Source: Aestuariirhabdus litorea
Lineage (GTDB): Bacteria; Pseudomonadota; Gammaproteobacteria; Pseudomonadales; Aestuariirhabdaceae
NCBI RefSeq assembly: GCF_003864255.1
Contig: NZ_QWEZ01000002.1
Span: 682,001-746,000, forward strand
Direction of reading: 5' to 3'
Length of the DNA stretch: 64,000 bases
Below, in pieces: positions 6,957-14,806 of the stretch. Each line of letters starts with the position of its first letter. The stretch's first letter is position 1. Under the pieces are notes generated by a model. It was not told the origin of the DNA. It did not search any database and saw only the letters and a program-made list of their open reading frames with translations. The position numbers were made by a program, and so were the translations under genes.

Positions 6957-8093
6957 ATGCGGATTCTGCTGGTAGAGGGAACCGGGAACGGATTTCTGTC
7001 CCATTACGCTCACGCCTTGGCACTTGGCCTTAGCGATGCCGGGGCGCAGGTGCGTCTGCTCTCCAGCCAGAAGGCTGAGTTGGCGGATCAGCCACTGCCG
7101 TTGGAGGTGGCATATCGACTGCCGACGGGGCGGTTCGCCTGGCGGCAACTGCGCCGCGAAGTCATCCTCTATCAACCGGAGATCGTGCACTTGCAGTGGG
7201 TGGGTCACCCACTGGCAGCGTTGCGTTTTGTTCTTTTCTGTCAGCGTCGTAAGGTACGAGTGGTCTACACCCCGCACAACCTGCTGCCGCACCGTAACCG
7301 CTGGCTGAGCCAGCCGCTCTATCGTTGGCTCTATCATCGGGTCGATAAGGTAATTGCCCGAGATGCCCATATCGCCTGGGGTCTGCAGGAACTGCTGGAT
7401 ATGACCAGCGAACGGTGTGCACTGGTTCCTGGGAGCCCCAATCTAATTTCCAATCCGCAACTGCCACGCAGACTTCCGCTAGCGGTTGCGGCGCTGCCAG
7501 CTGCGTCTCTGCGACTGCTGCAGTTTGGTTACGGCGGGCTCAAAAAGGGCACATCGGCATTCATCGAAAGCTTGCTGGCGCAGCCGTGTCTCGATGGCGT
7601 GCAGCTGGTGCTGGCAGGTGAACGCGCGCTGGCGGGGGTTGATCCGCAGCTACTGGAGAAACTGCGTGCCAGTATCCCTGTGGTGGTGATTGATCGCTAT
7701 ATCAATACCAGCGAAGCCGCCGCTATCTTCGACCATGCTGATCTGTTGCTGATGCCTTACCAGATGCAGTGTCACAGCCCGGTGCTGGATCTCGCCCGTG
7801 CTCTTGATCGCCCGGTACTGCGCAGCCACCTGGCAACCCATCCCGATTTTGTCGATGGCCTCCACGGATGGAGTTACCCGGCTGATCAGCAGGGCGCGCT
7901 GACCGCTGAGCTGGCCCGTTTGATTGCCAACCCTGGGCATGTGAAGGTGTTGCACCGTGGGCAGGGGGCCCAGGAGGAGTCGAGGCTGCTGGCGCGGTTG
8001 GTGCGTCAGCATCTAGGCATCTACACAGAATTAGTTCGTGCTCCCGTTGGCGCAGTGCGTCCAGAGGTGGCCTCTGTGGCGGGGGGACTATGA
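6957..8093 (+). CDS. GT4-like glycosyltransferase
   Basis: A 378-residue protein with the GT-B architecture: a glycine-rich first loop (EGTGNGFLSHYAHAL), YTPHNLLPH in the N-domain, and a C-domain with GYGGLKKG, the ADLLLMPY segment and a distal E-L-A-R-L block. The usual acidic E-x7-E donor motif is not clear (the region reads SPVLDLARALDRPVL), so the donor and even activity are uncertain. It sits between the chaperone gene (12 bp upstream) and the next gene (ATGA overlap), which shows co-translation with the redox genes. That is an odd place for a sugar transferase; it may modify a lipid or a protein of the complex. Confidence 0.7.
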   Translation: MRILLVEGTGNGFLSHYAHALALGLSDAGAQVRLLSSQKAELADQPLPLEVAYRLPTGRFAWRQLRREVILYQPEIVHLQWVGHPLAALRFVLFCQRRKVRVVYTPHNLLPHRNRWLSQPLYRWLYHRVDKVIARDAHIAWGLQELLDMTSERCALVPGSPNLISNPQLPRRLPLAVAALPAASLRLLQFGYGGLKKGTSAFIESLLAQPCLDGVQLVLAGERALAGVDPQLLEKLRASIPVVVIDRYINTSEAAAIFDHADLLLMPYQMQCHSPVLDLARALDRPVLRSHLATHPDFVDGLHGWSYPADQQGALTAELARLIANPGHVKVLHRGQGAQEESRLLARLVRQHLGIYTELVRAPVGAVRPEVASVAGGL

Positions 8094-8509
8094 ACAGCGC
8101 ACAGACGATCATATTGATCGCCCATGAAGCCAAAACCCAGGAGCTGATCAAACTGATTCAGAAACGTTTGCCGGTGTTTGAACACTACCGACTGCTGGCG
8201 ACCCAGGAGACCTCTGAAGCGATCAGGCAGGCGACTGAGCTGGAGGTGACCGGTATGTTCTCCGGTCGCAAGGGCGGCGAGATTCAGCTCTGCGGGCTGA
8301 TCTGCAGCAACTGCATTCGCGCCGTGTTCTTTATCCGCGATCCGGTCAACCCAGGCTTTGATGAGCCAGACATCAACCCCTTTTACCGCGCCTGCGACCT
8401 CAACAATGTGCCCATGGCCACCAACATGGTTGGTGCCGTGGCGCTGTGCCACTGGCTTGGCCGGCGTTTGGATGAGGAAAAGCCCCAGCTGCGTAAGGTG
8501 AATGCATGA
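8090..8509 (+). CDS. Methylglyoxal synthase-like domain protein with altered active site
   Basis: A 139-residue protein that aligns along its length with E. coli MgsA at a constant offset of 7. The SGxxGG loop (58-63), the DPxN element (84-87) and VPMATN are kept, as is His12 (E. coli His19). However, the catalytic base Asp71 becomes Glu64 and His98 becomes Asp91, while Asp101 is kept as Asp94. Methylglyoxal synthase makes methylglyoxal from dihydroxyacetone phosphate; with these changes another reaction or a phosphate-sensing role is as likely. Three extra cysteines (68, 72, 75) cluster near the site. It overlaps its neighbours by ATGA on both sides. Confidence 0.7.
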   Translation: MNSAQTIILIAHEAKTQELIKLIQKRLPVFEHYRLLATQETSEAIRQATELEVTGMFSGRKGGEIQLCGLICSNCIRAVFFIRDPVNPGFDEPDINPFYRACDLNNVPMATNMVGAVALCHWLGRRLDEEKPQLRKVNA

Positions 8510-9672
8510 ACGCAAAGAGCGGCTTTGATCAGGCGCGTATGACCCTGGACGGTAACAGTCTGCAGGTGGATGTTGAATTTTGCATCAACCTTCGTTCCCG
8601 TTTTGAGCTGTGTAGCCGCTGCGTTGATGTCTGCCCCTCCGATGCGATTCAGGTCAGCATCGACGCGGTCGAGGTGGATCGCGAGAGTTGCCAGAACTGC
8701 GGCGCCTGCAATGCCCTGTGCCCAACTGCAGCACTTACGCTGAGCGGTTTTGATCCGCAGCGGTTTGCGGAGTCGGTCAGCGGACTGGAGGAGGTGCATC
8801 TTCACTGCCGGGAAAGCCGTGATGGCGGGGGGGGGGTGATTATTCCTTGCCATCACCTGCTGGATGCGGAACTGATAGTCGGAGCTGGCGCGGAGCGGGT
8901 CAAAAGCTGGGCACTGCATGGCCTTGATCAGTGTGAACGCTGCCTGCGTGGAGATGCCCGCGAGCACTGTGCAGCGCTCGGTGAGCAGTTGCAGAACTGG
9001 TTGGGGCCGGCCATGGCATCCAGGTGGCAACTGCAGCCGCAAGAGAAAGCCGACGGCGAGCGCCTGCGCGAAGATCAGCAGCGGCTTAGCCGGCGCGGTT
9101 TCCTCGGCTTTGCCAGTGCGCGGGGTATCGAGGAGGCGATCCGCTGGGTAGTGCCGGAATCGAGTACCCCTGCATCGCTGGACACGTTGCCCTTCTATCA
9201 GCAGAACACGCATCCACAGGCGCCGCGTCCTTATCGTGAACTACTTAATCGTGAGCGTGGGCATCTCAGCTGGAAAGAGGGGGCTGAAACACCTTGGCGT
9301 CAACGACATATCAGCGAAAGCTGCACACTCTGCGGTAGTTGTGGCTCTCGTTGCCCGACCGGTGCTCTTTTGCATTTAGAGCGCAACGGTATGGTGGCAC
9401 TGGGCTACCAGAGCGACCTCTGCACCGATTGCGGGCTCTGCGAACAAGTCTGTCCGGTAGATGCGATCCGCGTGTCGGAAAAAAACACACCTGCGGCAGT
9501 GGTAAGCGATCAGCGGCAGTTGCTGATTCGGCGTAAACAAACAACCTGTAGCAACTGCGGTCACCCTTATCTGCCGGCCCTGGATCGGGCGGTTAGCGAG
9601 ACCGAGCTATGCCCAAGTTGTGCCAACGAAAAGGCGCTGGACGATGACTGGATGGCGATGCTGGGGGAGTAG
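8506..9672 (+). CDS. Multi-cluster 4Fe-4S ferredoxin with C-terminal zinc-ribbon-like segment
   Basis: A 388-residue protein with two ferredoxin pairs. The N-terminal pair is CSRCVDVCP with an upstream Cys, then CQNCGACNALCP. The second pair, near residues 270-325, is CTLCGSCGSRCP and CTDCGLCEQVCP. The centre has further cysteines (CHCRES, CERCLRGDAREHC). The end carries CSNCGHPY...CPSC, a zinc-ribbon or rubredoxin-like knuckle. RRGFLG occurs near residue 200, resembling a twin-arginine motif but internal. A run of ten G (8827-8836) lies inside the gene. Probably a cytoplasmic electron carrier for the operon's redox chain or for cofactor assembly. Confidence 0.75.
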   Translation: MNAKSGFDQARMTLDGNSLQVDVEFCINLRSRFELCSRCVDVCPSDAIQVSIDAVEVDRESCQNCGACNALCPTAALTLSGFDPQRFAESVSGLEEVHLHCRESRDGGGGVIIPCHHLLDAELIVGAGAERVKSWALHGLDQCERCLRGDAREHCAALGEQLQNWLGPAMASRWQLQPQEKADGERLREDQQRLSRRGFLGFASARGIEEAIRWVVPESSTPASLDTLPFYQQNTHPQAPRPYRELLNRERGHLSWKEGAETPWRQRHISESCTLCGSCGSRCPTGALLHLERNGMVALGYQSDLCTDCGLCEQVCPVDAIRVSEKNTPAAVVSDQRQLLIRRKQTTCSNCGHPYLPALDRAVSETELCPSCANEKALDDDWMAMLGE

Positions 9673-9938
9673 TGCGCGCAGTGGTTGTTATTACGCTCAT
9701 GCTCGCCGGAGGAGGGTATTGGTGCTGGCGTCAACCTCAAACGCCGGCAGGGCTGTTTGAAGTGCGCTGTAGCAGTTGCCATGCGCTGCCTGTCGCAGAA
9801 TTGTGTCGTTTTCCGGAACGCTTGCGCCCAGGGATTGTGGATGTAATGCGTCAGAACCAGGGAGCCGATGCAGAGATCAGTCCGAAAGAGGCCGCGCAGT
9901 TGCGTATCTATCTGAAGGAGGCGTTTAGATGTCCATGA
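9672..9938 (+). CDS. Small membrane-anchored monohaem cytochrome c
   Basis: An 88-residue protein whose GTG start overlaps the previous stop (TAGTG). One hydrophobic N-terminal helix (VVVITLMLAGGGYW) serves as anchor or signal. A single CSSCH haem site follows near residue 33, with a later Met as possible axial ligand (VDVMRQNQGA). It is periplasmic by design, so it could carry electrons to or from the Mo enzyme or the pentahaem cytochrome encoded downstream. It overlaps the next gene by 10 bp. Confidence 0.75.
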   Translation: MRAVVVITLMLAGGGYWCWRQPQTPAGLFEVRCSSCHALPVAELCRFPERLRPGIVDVMRQNQGADAEISPKEAAQLRIYLKEAFRCP

Positions 9939-11002
9939 ATGCTCAACATGGTTACTCCGCTCTCGAGCAACAAGCGCTGGAGCAGTTGGCGGCAATGGCG
10001 CTGAGTCCGAGTGGCGACAGCCTGCTCGCAGGCAGGCAGGTGTATGACGTGGTGGAGACCGACGGTGTACTGCGCGTTTTTATCGACACCGAGCGCACCA
10101 GCGAACCGGAGCAGGAGATGCTTGCCGAAGTCCTTGCCCCTGCACTGAAAGCGATTCAAGGGGTGCAGCGGGTAATCGTCAAGCCGCGTCCCATGTCGGT
10201 CAGCAACGGCAAGCGTATTTCCGGCGTATCGCGAGTGGTCGCCGTGCACAGCGGCAAGGGTGGTGTGGGAAAATCCACCCTCACGGCGGAATTGGCGCTG
10301 TTGCTGGCGCGCCAGGGCATGCGTGTTGGTGTACTGGATGCAGACATCTACGGCCCCTCCGCTCCCATCCTGTTTGGTACCCACGGCGCAATCCATGAAA
10401 CTGCCGGCAAAATGACACCGCTTGAGGCGCATGGGGTGAAGCTGATGTCACTTGGCTTTCTGCTACCCGACGATCAGGCGCTCATATGGCGGGGTTCACT
10501 GGTGGATTCTGGCCTGCCACAGTTCTTCAGTGATGTGGCGTGGGGCGAGCTGGATATTCTGCTGGTAGACCTGCCCCCCGGCACGTCCGACGTGCATCTG
10601 GCCGCGCTGCAGGCGTGCGAATTCGATGGCGTCATCACCATCACCGCCCCCGGACAGGTGTCGCTGGATGACGTGCGCCGAGGTATGGAGATGTTCGCCG
10701 ATCTTGCCGTTCCCTGCCTCGGGCTGGTGGAGAACCAGTCCAGCGTGTTGTGCGTCCACTGCGGCACCCTGAGTCCGCTTTTTGGTAGCGAGGGAGGGGG
10801 GCTGCTGGCGGAGAAGATCGGCCTGCCGCTGCTGGCGCGGCTGCCCTTTGATCCAGCGTTGGCGGAAGCCGCCGATGAGGGGCAGCTGGCTGAAGTCCTG
10901 CGGGACGACCACCCTCTCGTGACTGCTCTGCAACCCTTGCTGGAGCGCCTGAAAGGGTTGCTGCAACGTAAGGCCCAGACGAATGCGGAGGTGCTGCAAT
11001 GA
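9929..11002 (+). CDS. Mrp/NBP35-type Fe-S carrier ATPase with N-terminal MIP18-like domain
   Basis: A 357-residue protein. Residues 1-95 resemble the Fe-S assembly (DUF59/MIP18) domain but lack its usual cysteine. The rest is a deviant-Walker P-loop ATPase (HSGKGGVGKST, DADIYGPSAP, DLPPGTSD). A CVHCG pair near residue 270 is the bridging Fe-S site of ApbC/Mrp/Ind1 carriers. These proteins carry 4Fe-4S clusters to target enzymes. Ribosome site AAGGAGG precedes the ATG. A cluster-specific copy suggests dedicated maturation of the unusual Fe-S subunits in this operon. Confidence 0.85.
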   Translation: MSMNAQHGYSALEQQALEQLAAMALSPSGDSLLAGRQVYDVVETDGVLRVFIDTERTSEPEQEMLAEVLAPALKAIQGVQRVIVKPRPMSVSNGKRISGVSRVVAVHSGKGGVGKSTLTAELALLLARQGMRVGVLDADIYGPSAPILFGTHGAIHETAGKMTPLEAHGVKLMSLGFLLPDDQALIWRGSLVDSGLPQFFSDVAWGELDILLVDLPPGTSDVHLAALQACEFDGVITITAPGQVSLDDVRRGMEMFADLAVPCLGLVENQSSVLCVHCGTLSPLFGSEGGGLLAEKIGLPLLARLPFDPALAEAADEGQLAEVLRDDHPLVTALQPLLERLKGLLQRKAQTNAEVLQ

Positions 11003-11928
11003 GCTGTTCCGACCAACCCGCTAGCTGCATCCCGCTGACCGACGTCACCGACAGCGGTATCGACACCAGTGCGGTCGCCCCGGTGCCCAATATCGACGAT
11101 ATCGTGCTGGTCGCCAGTGGCAAGGGTGGGGTAGGTAAATCGACCGTCACCGTCAATCTGGCGGCCAGCCTGAGCCAGCAAGGTCTGAAGGTTGGCATTC
11201 TCGACGCCGATCTCTACGGTCCCTCCATCGCGCGGATGCTGGGCATCGGTGATGGCTTGGCTAGCGATGAGTCGGGGTTGGCAGTGCCCGCCCAACACCA
11301 TGGCATTGCCGCGCTTTCGGTCGCATCCGTGATGCCGCCGGAGGCAGCACTGGTGTGGAAAGGGCCTCTGGTGAGCCAGACTCTGACACAGATGTTCCGC
11401 GACGTGGCCTGGCCGGAACTGGATATTCTATTGGTGGATCTGCCGCCCGGTACCGGCGATGTGCAGCTGACTATTCTGGAGCAGATTCCCATCACCGGCG
11501 CCGTGGTGGTTACCACACCACAGAAGCTGGCGGTGACTGATGCACGACGGGCGGTGAGCCTTTTCCACGAGCTGGATATCCCCGTATTTGGCCTAGTGGA
11601 GAACATGACCGGCTATGTCTGCCCCTGCTGCGGCGAAACTCAGCGTCTCTATCCGGGCGGCGCGGCCAAAAAGCTGGCTGCGGAGCGCTCCATCTCTCAT
11701 CTGGGCAGTCTGCCCCTTGATCCGGTTGCACAGGCGCTGGCCGATAGCGGCACGCCGCTGGTGCTGGGTGCGCCGGAGAGCGCGACAGCAACCGCTTTTG
11801 CCGATCTGGCCGCGAAGGTTCGGGACGCGATTTCCAAGGAGAGGGCCTACCGCGCCTATATGGCTCGTGAGGGTCAGGCGGCGAATGGTCAGGCGGTACA
11901 GCTATGGGAAAAACTATTGGATGAGTGA
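10999..11928 (+). CDS. Second Mrp-type Fe-S carrier ATPase, without the MIP18 domain
   Basis: A 309-residue paralogue of the preceding protein that begins almost directly with the ATPase domain (ASGKGGVGKST, DADLYGPSIA, DLPPGTGD). CPCCG near residue 210 is the cluster-binding pair. It overlaps its paralogue by ATGA. Mrp proteins act as homo- or heterodimers with a shared cluster at the interface, so the two products may form a heterodimer. The C-terminal helix is longer and charged. Confidence 0.85.
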   Translation: MSCSDQPASCIPLTDVTDSGIDTSAVAPVPNIDDIVLVASGKGGVGKSTVTVNLAASLSQQGLKVGILDADLYGPSIARMLGIGDGLASDESGLAVPAQHHGIAALSVASVMPPEAALVWKGPLVSQTLTQMFRDVAWPELDILLVDLPPGTGDVQLTILEQIPITGAVVVTTPQKLAVTDARRAVSLFHELDIPVFGLVENMTGYVCPCCGETQRLYPGGAAKKLAAERSISHLGSLPLDPVAQALADSGTPLVLGAPESATATAFADLAAKVRDAISKERAYRAYMAREGQAANGQAVQLWEKLLDE

Positions 11929-11940
11929 GCAGAGGTTGGT

Positions 11941-12648
11941 ATGAATCGGCACCCCGTTTATCTGTTTGTCCGTGATGAATTGGCGGAACACCCGGAATTG
12001 AATGCACTGAGTGGCTGTAGCGGCTGGATCGGCGATCCCCCCCTGAATTCCAAATTGGCTGAGCAGGCCGCATTGGCCGCTTGTTGCGGGGAGATTGAGC
12101 CGGATTTCAAGGGGTATCGGGTTGTTGATGCAGATTGTGGCCTGCCCGCCCGCAGTGAAATCCAGCCGCTGATCGTCCGGGTGGAGATCCGTCGCCCTGC
12201 GCCCAACTTCAGCCTGAACCGTTCCCAACACGGTAGCGGATTTCTATTCTATGCACCCGATCCGGCATCTCTGACCGGTTATCGTATCAATGGTCTGGAG
12301 GTTGGCCTGCGCCAGTGGTTGAGCGAGCTGGACTGCGAGCGTGTCGCCGGCGTGTGGCTCGATTGCCCAGAAGCCGAGGCAGAAAAGCGCGGTCTGGAGC
12401 TCGATGCTCTGGTGCTCGCCAGAGAGGTATTTGACGGTCTGTTGTGGCTTTCCGGTGGTGCCTGGGAAACGCGCCATATCGACAACTTGCTGCGTGAGGG
12501 TAACTGTGATGCGCTGGTGCTGGAAGCGGATCGCTTTCTGGCCTTGGGCGGCGTTGAGCTGGTGCGTAAGCTCAATCCCCCCGAACAGATACCGCTGGCA
12601 GTGGTGGATGACACCGTTGCTGGGTCTTGTCAGCGTGAAGCGGGTTAG
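11941..12648 (+). CDS. Protein of unknown function within the oxidoreductase operon
   Basis: A 235-residue protein, no signal peptide, no membrane segment. The N-terminal half has alternating cysteines (SGCSGWIG, ACCGEIEP, DADCGLP). The second half has strand-helix repeats (VAGVWLDCPEAEAEKRG, CDALVLEADRFLALGG) suggesting an alpha/beta fold. I do not recognise the family. Its position after the two Fe-S carrier ATPases and before exported proteins fits a cytoplasmic assembly or accessory role. It overlaps the next gene's probable start by about 14 bp. Confidence 0.6.
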   Translation: MNRHPVYLFVRDELAEHPELNALSGCSGWIGDPPLNSKLAEQAALAACCGEIEPDFKGYRVVDADCGLPARSEIQPLIVRVEIRRPAPNFSLNRSQHGSGFLFYAPDPASLTGYRINGLEVGLRQWLSELDCERVAGVWLDCPEAEAEKRGLELDALVLAREVFDGLLWLSGGAWETRHIDNLLREGNCDALVLEADRFLALGGVELVRKLNPPEQIPLAVVDDTVAGSCQREAG

Positions 12649-13132
12649 TCGCTCTTGGAGTTGGCTGCTGGTCAGCGTTACAGCGCTGTCGGTAAATCTG
12701 CTTTGGGCTGAAACCCAGCCGACGTTTATTACCCCTGAGGAGTTGGCGTCGCGCCTACATGAGCCAGGACTTAGGGTGCTGGATCTGCGATCAGACACAG
12801 GGCAGGAGTCAGGCATGCTGTCTCATGCACTTGCCGTTAGCAACGATCCCAGTGTGCTTGCATTGCCATCGAGCGTTTCCGTGTTGGTGCTGGTGAGCGA
12901 TCCCTTGGATGAGAATCGTGAAGCGTTACGTCAGCGCTGGATTGAGTGGGCCACTGTCCAGAATATGCGACTACTGTGGCTGTTGGGTAGGGTGCAAGAC
13001 TGGAAGCGCTCGGGACTTGGGGTTGAGCCGGGCGACTATTCAGACAACCTTTCACCGTTACCATCGACGTTTATTATTCCCCGCGGCCTGTGCGAACTGG
13101 GAGAACCGGCGATGGTGATTGAGCGTCCCTGA
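12635..13132 (+). CDS. Exported rhodanese-like protein lacking the catalytic cysteine
   Basis: GTG 12635 gives a clean signal peptide (KR..SR, then WLLVSVTALSVNLLWA, cut before ETQ). ATG 12608, nine codons earlier, is the alternative. The mature part opens with ITPEELASRLHEPGLRVLDLR, as in rhodanese folds. The active-site loop after VLVLV begins with Ser-Asp instead of Cys, so sulfur transfer is unlikely. The final part (FIIPRGLCELGEPAMVIE) holds the only mature cysteine. About 165 residues. Rhodanese-like proteins accompany several selenium and sulfur respiration operons, but a dead one could just bind an oxyanion. Confidence 0.55.
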   Translation: MKRVSRSWSWLLVSVTALSVNLLWAETQPTFITPEELASRLHEPGLRVLDLRSDTGQESGMLSHALAVSNDPSVLALPSSVSVLVLVSDPLDENREALRQRWIEWATVQNMRLLWLLGRVQDWKRSGLGVEPGDYSDNLSPLPSTFIIPRGLCELGEPAMVIERP

Positions 13133-14085
13133 TGCGGTGCCTGTGGCTAGCCGGGTTAATGCTCCTACCCTGTGAGGTTGCGGCACAGTGCCGCCAGTGT
13201 CATCCGGATGCTGTCGCAAGTTATGCTGCCAGTGCGATGGCTCATGCGGCACAGTCAAGGGCGTTCAAGGAAGAATGGAAAGCGGCGGAGGACCCTCGCT
13301 GCCTCAACTGTCATGCACCCAAGGCTGCACGGGGAGTGGTTTGCCTCGATTGCCACCTAGATTCGTTGCATCAAACAAAACAGGCTGGCTGGGCCGAGCC
13401 GGTTTGCGCTCGTTGCCATGATGCGCCGCTGGAAAACACCCTTCGCCACTGGCGTCGACTGGAGGCAGCGCCTGACTGTCCACGCTGCCACCTGCCACGG
13501 ATTCAGCAAGGGGATCACCGCTTCCTCGGTGTTGCGGACCATGCACTGCAGTCCAGCGCACTACAGGCCCGCTGGTTGACCAATCAGGCGGAAACGCAGC
13601 TTCAGCTTGTGTTAGCTAACCGGGCGGCCCATGCGTTGCCAGGCGGTAGCAGCGGTCGGGCGCTATGGCTGATGTTCGAAGGGGGCGGTATGAGCTTTGT
13701 GTTGCAGCGCTACGGTTGGTTTCAGGACCATCAGGGGCAATGGCATGACCGCTCCCTTCCGCCCGGCACAACGCGACTCAACGCTCCCATTCCTGAGCGT
13801 ACCGGGGTCAAATGTTGGCGCATTGTTGCGTGGTTACAAACCCGTGCGGGTGACCTGGACAGGCGGCAGGATGCCGGCTTTGTGATACCTTTGGGCATTG
13901 ACCCTACACTTGCTACGGTCAACAATGGCTGTATCGCTTCAATAACAAAAACAATACAGCAACAGGATAATAATGATGCCATTCAAAAGGTTACTTTTGA
14001 TGCTGTGGCTACTGGGATGGAGCTGCTCGGCTTTGGCGGACAGCGCGCCGATTCGTATCGGACTGACCCCGGTCTTTCTCGATGA
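13132..14085 (+). CDS. Pentahaem cytochrome c
   Basis: A 317-residue exported protein (signal LWLAGLMLLPCEVAA) with five CxxCH motifs in the first 130 residues: CRQCH, CLNCH, CLDCH, CARCH and CPRCH. The second half is haem-free and strand-rich, as in cytochrome c554-like proteins with a C-terminal beta domain. It is expected to shuttle electrons in the periplasm with the Mo enzyme. Start overlaps the previous stop by one base. The frame runs 113 bp into the following gene; the last ~35 residues (after ATVNNG) look unlike the family, so a frameshift near 13,900 or a genuine long overlap are both possible. Confidence 0.8.
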   Translation: MRCLWLAGLMLLPCEVAAQCRQCHPDAVASYAASAMAHAAQSRAFKEEWKAAEDPRCLNCHAPKAARGVVCLDCHLDSLHQTKQAGWAEPVCARCHDAPLENTLRHWRRLEAAPDCPRCHLPRIQQGDHRFLGVADHALQSSALQARWLTNQAETQLQLVLANRAAHALPGGSSGRALWLMFEGGGMSFVLQRYGWFQDHQGQWHDRSLPPGTTRLNAPIPERTGVKCWRIVAWLQTRAGDLDRRQDAGFVIPLGIDPTLATVNNGCIASITKTIQQQDNNDAIQKVTFDAVATGMELLGFGGQRADSYRTDPGLSR

Positions 14086-14806
14086 ACAGCTCTCCTTTCT
14101 AAACGATTGGAAACGCTATCTGGAAGCCAAAGTGGGCGGTCCGGTGGAGTTCATTCAACGGCAAAGTTATCGCGAGGTAACCGAACTGCTGCTTGCCGGT
14201 GAGCTAGACGCTGCATGGCTCTGTGGTTATCCCTATAGTCAACACCAGAAGCGCCTGCGCCTACTGGCCACACCACTTTACCAGGGCAAACCACTGTATC
14301 AGGCGTATCTGGTTGTTCCCAGCGACGATACTCAAACTCAGTCACTGGATAATCTACGCGGTAAAACCTTTGCCTTTTCGGATCCGGACTCCAATTCAGG
14401 CTACCTGGTGGTACAGTCGTCATTGCGTGAGCAGGGGCGGGACGCACGCAGCTTCTTTCGGCGCAGTTTCTACACCTGGTCGCACCGCAACGTGGTCCAG
14501 GCGGTGGCCGATGGATTGGCCGATGGCGGTAGCGTTGATGGTTATGTCTGGGAGTTGTTGGCCCAAAGCAATCCTGATCTGGCCAGCAAAACACGGGTGG
14601 TATCCCGTTCAGCCCACTATGGCTTCCCCCCTTTTGTGTCTCTGCGCGAGGCAAACCCTGCCAGTCAACGCCTTCAAACCGCACTGTTCGAAATGAGCCT
14701 TGACGCGCGCGGGCAGGTACTGCTGCAGAGATTAGCGCTGGATGGTTTTGAGCGTTCACGCCCGGACCTCTATCACTCGATTGCTGAAATGGCAGAGCGC
14801 CTCTGA
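13973..14806 (+). CDS. PhnD-like periplasmic oxyanion-binding protein (sensory)
   Basis: A 277-residue protein with a signal peptide (KRLLLMLWLLGWSCSALA) and the PhnD/AioX-type fold: IRIGLTPVFLDEQ, the helix EFIQRQSYREVTELLLAGELDAAWLC split by GYPY, and a late FSDPDSNSGY ligand loop. Only one cysteine (in AWLCGYPY) remains in the mature part. No transporter genes follow; instead a histidine kinase and sigma-54 regulator do, as in aioXSR or arxXSR, where such a protein binds arsenite and signals to the kinase. The true ligand here is unknown. AGGAT precedes the ATG pair at 13973 and 13976. Confidence 0.75.
   Translation: MMPFKRLLLMLWLLGWSCSALADSAPIRIGLTPVFLDEQLSFLNDWKRYLEAKVGGPVEFIQRQSYREVTELLLAGELDAAWLCGYPYSQHQKRLRLLATPLYQGKPLYQAYLVVPSDDTQTQSLDNLRGKTFAFSDPDSNSGYLVVQSSLREQGRDARSFFRRSFYTWSHRNVVQAVADGLADGGSVDGYVWELLAQSNPDLASKTRVVSRSAHYGFPPFVSLREANPASQRLQTALFEMSLDARGQVLLQRLALDGFERSRPDLYHSIAEMAERL

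Noticed and set aside
9095-9115. Twin-arginine export signal in the ferredoxin (RRGFLG)
   Set aside because: It is near residue 200, after complete ferredoxin motifs, so it cannot serve as an N-terminal signal unless an internal start is used, for which there is no support.
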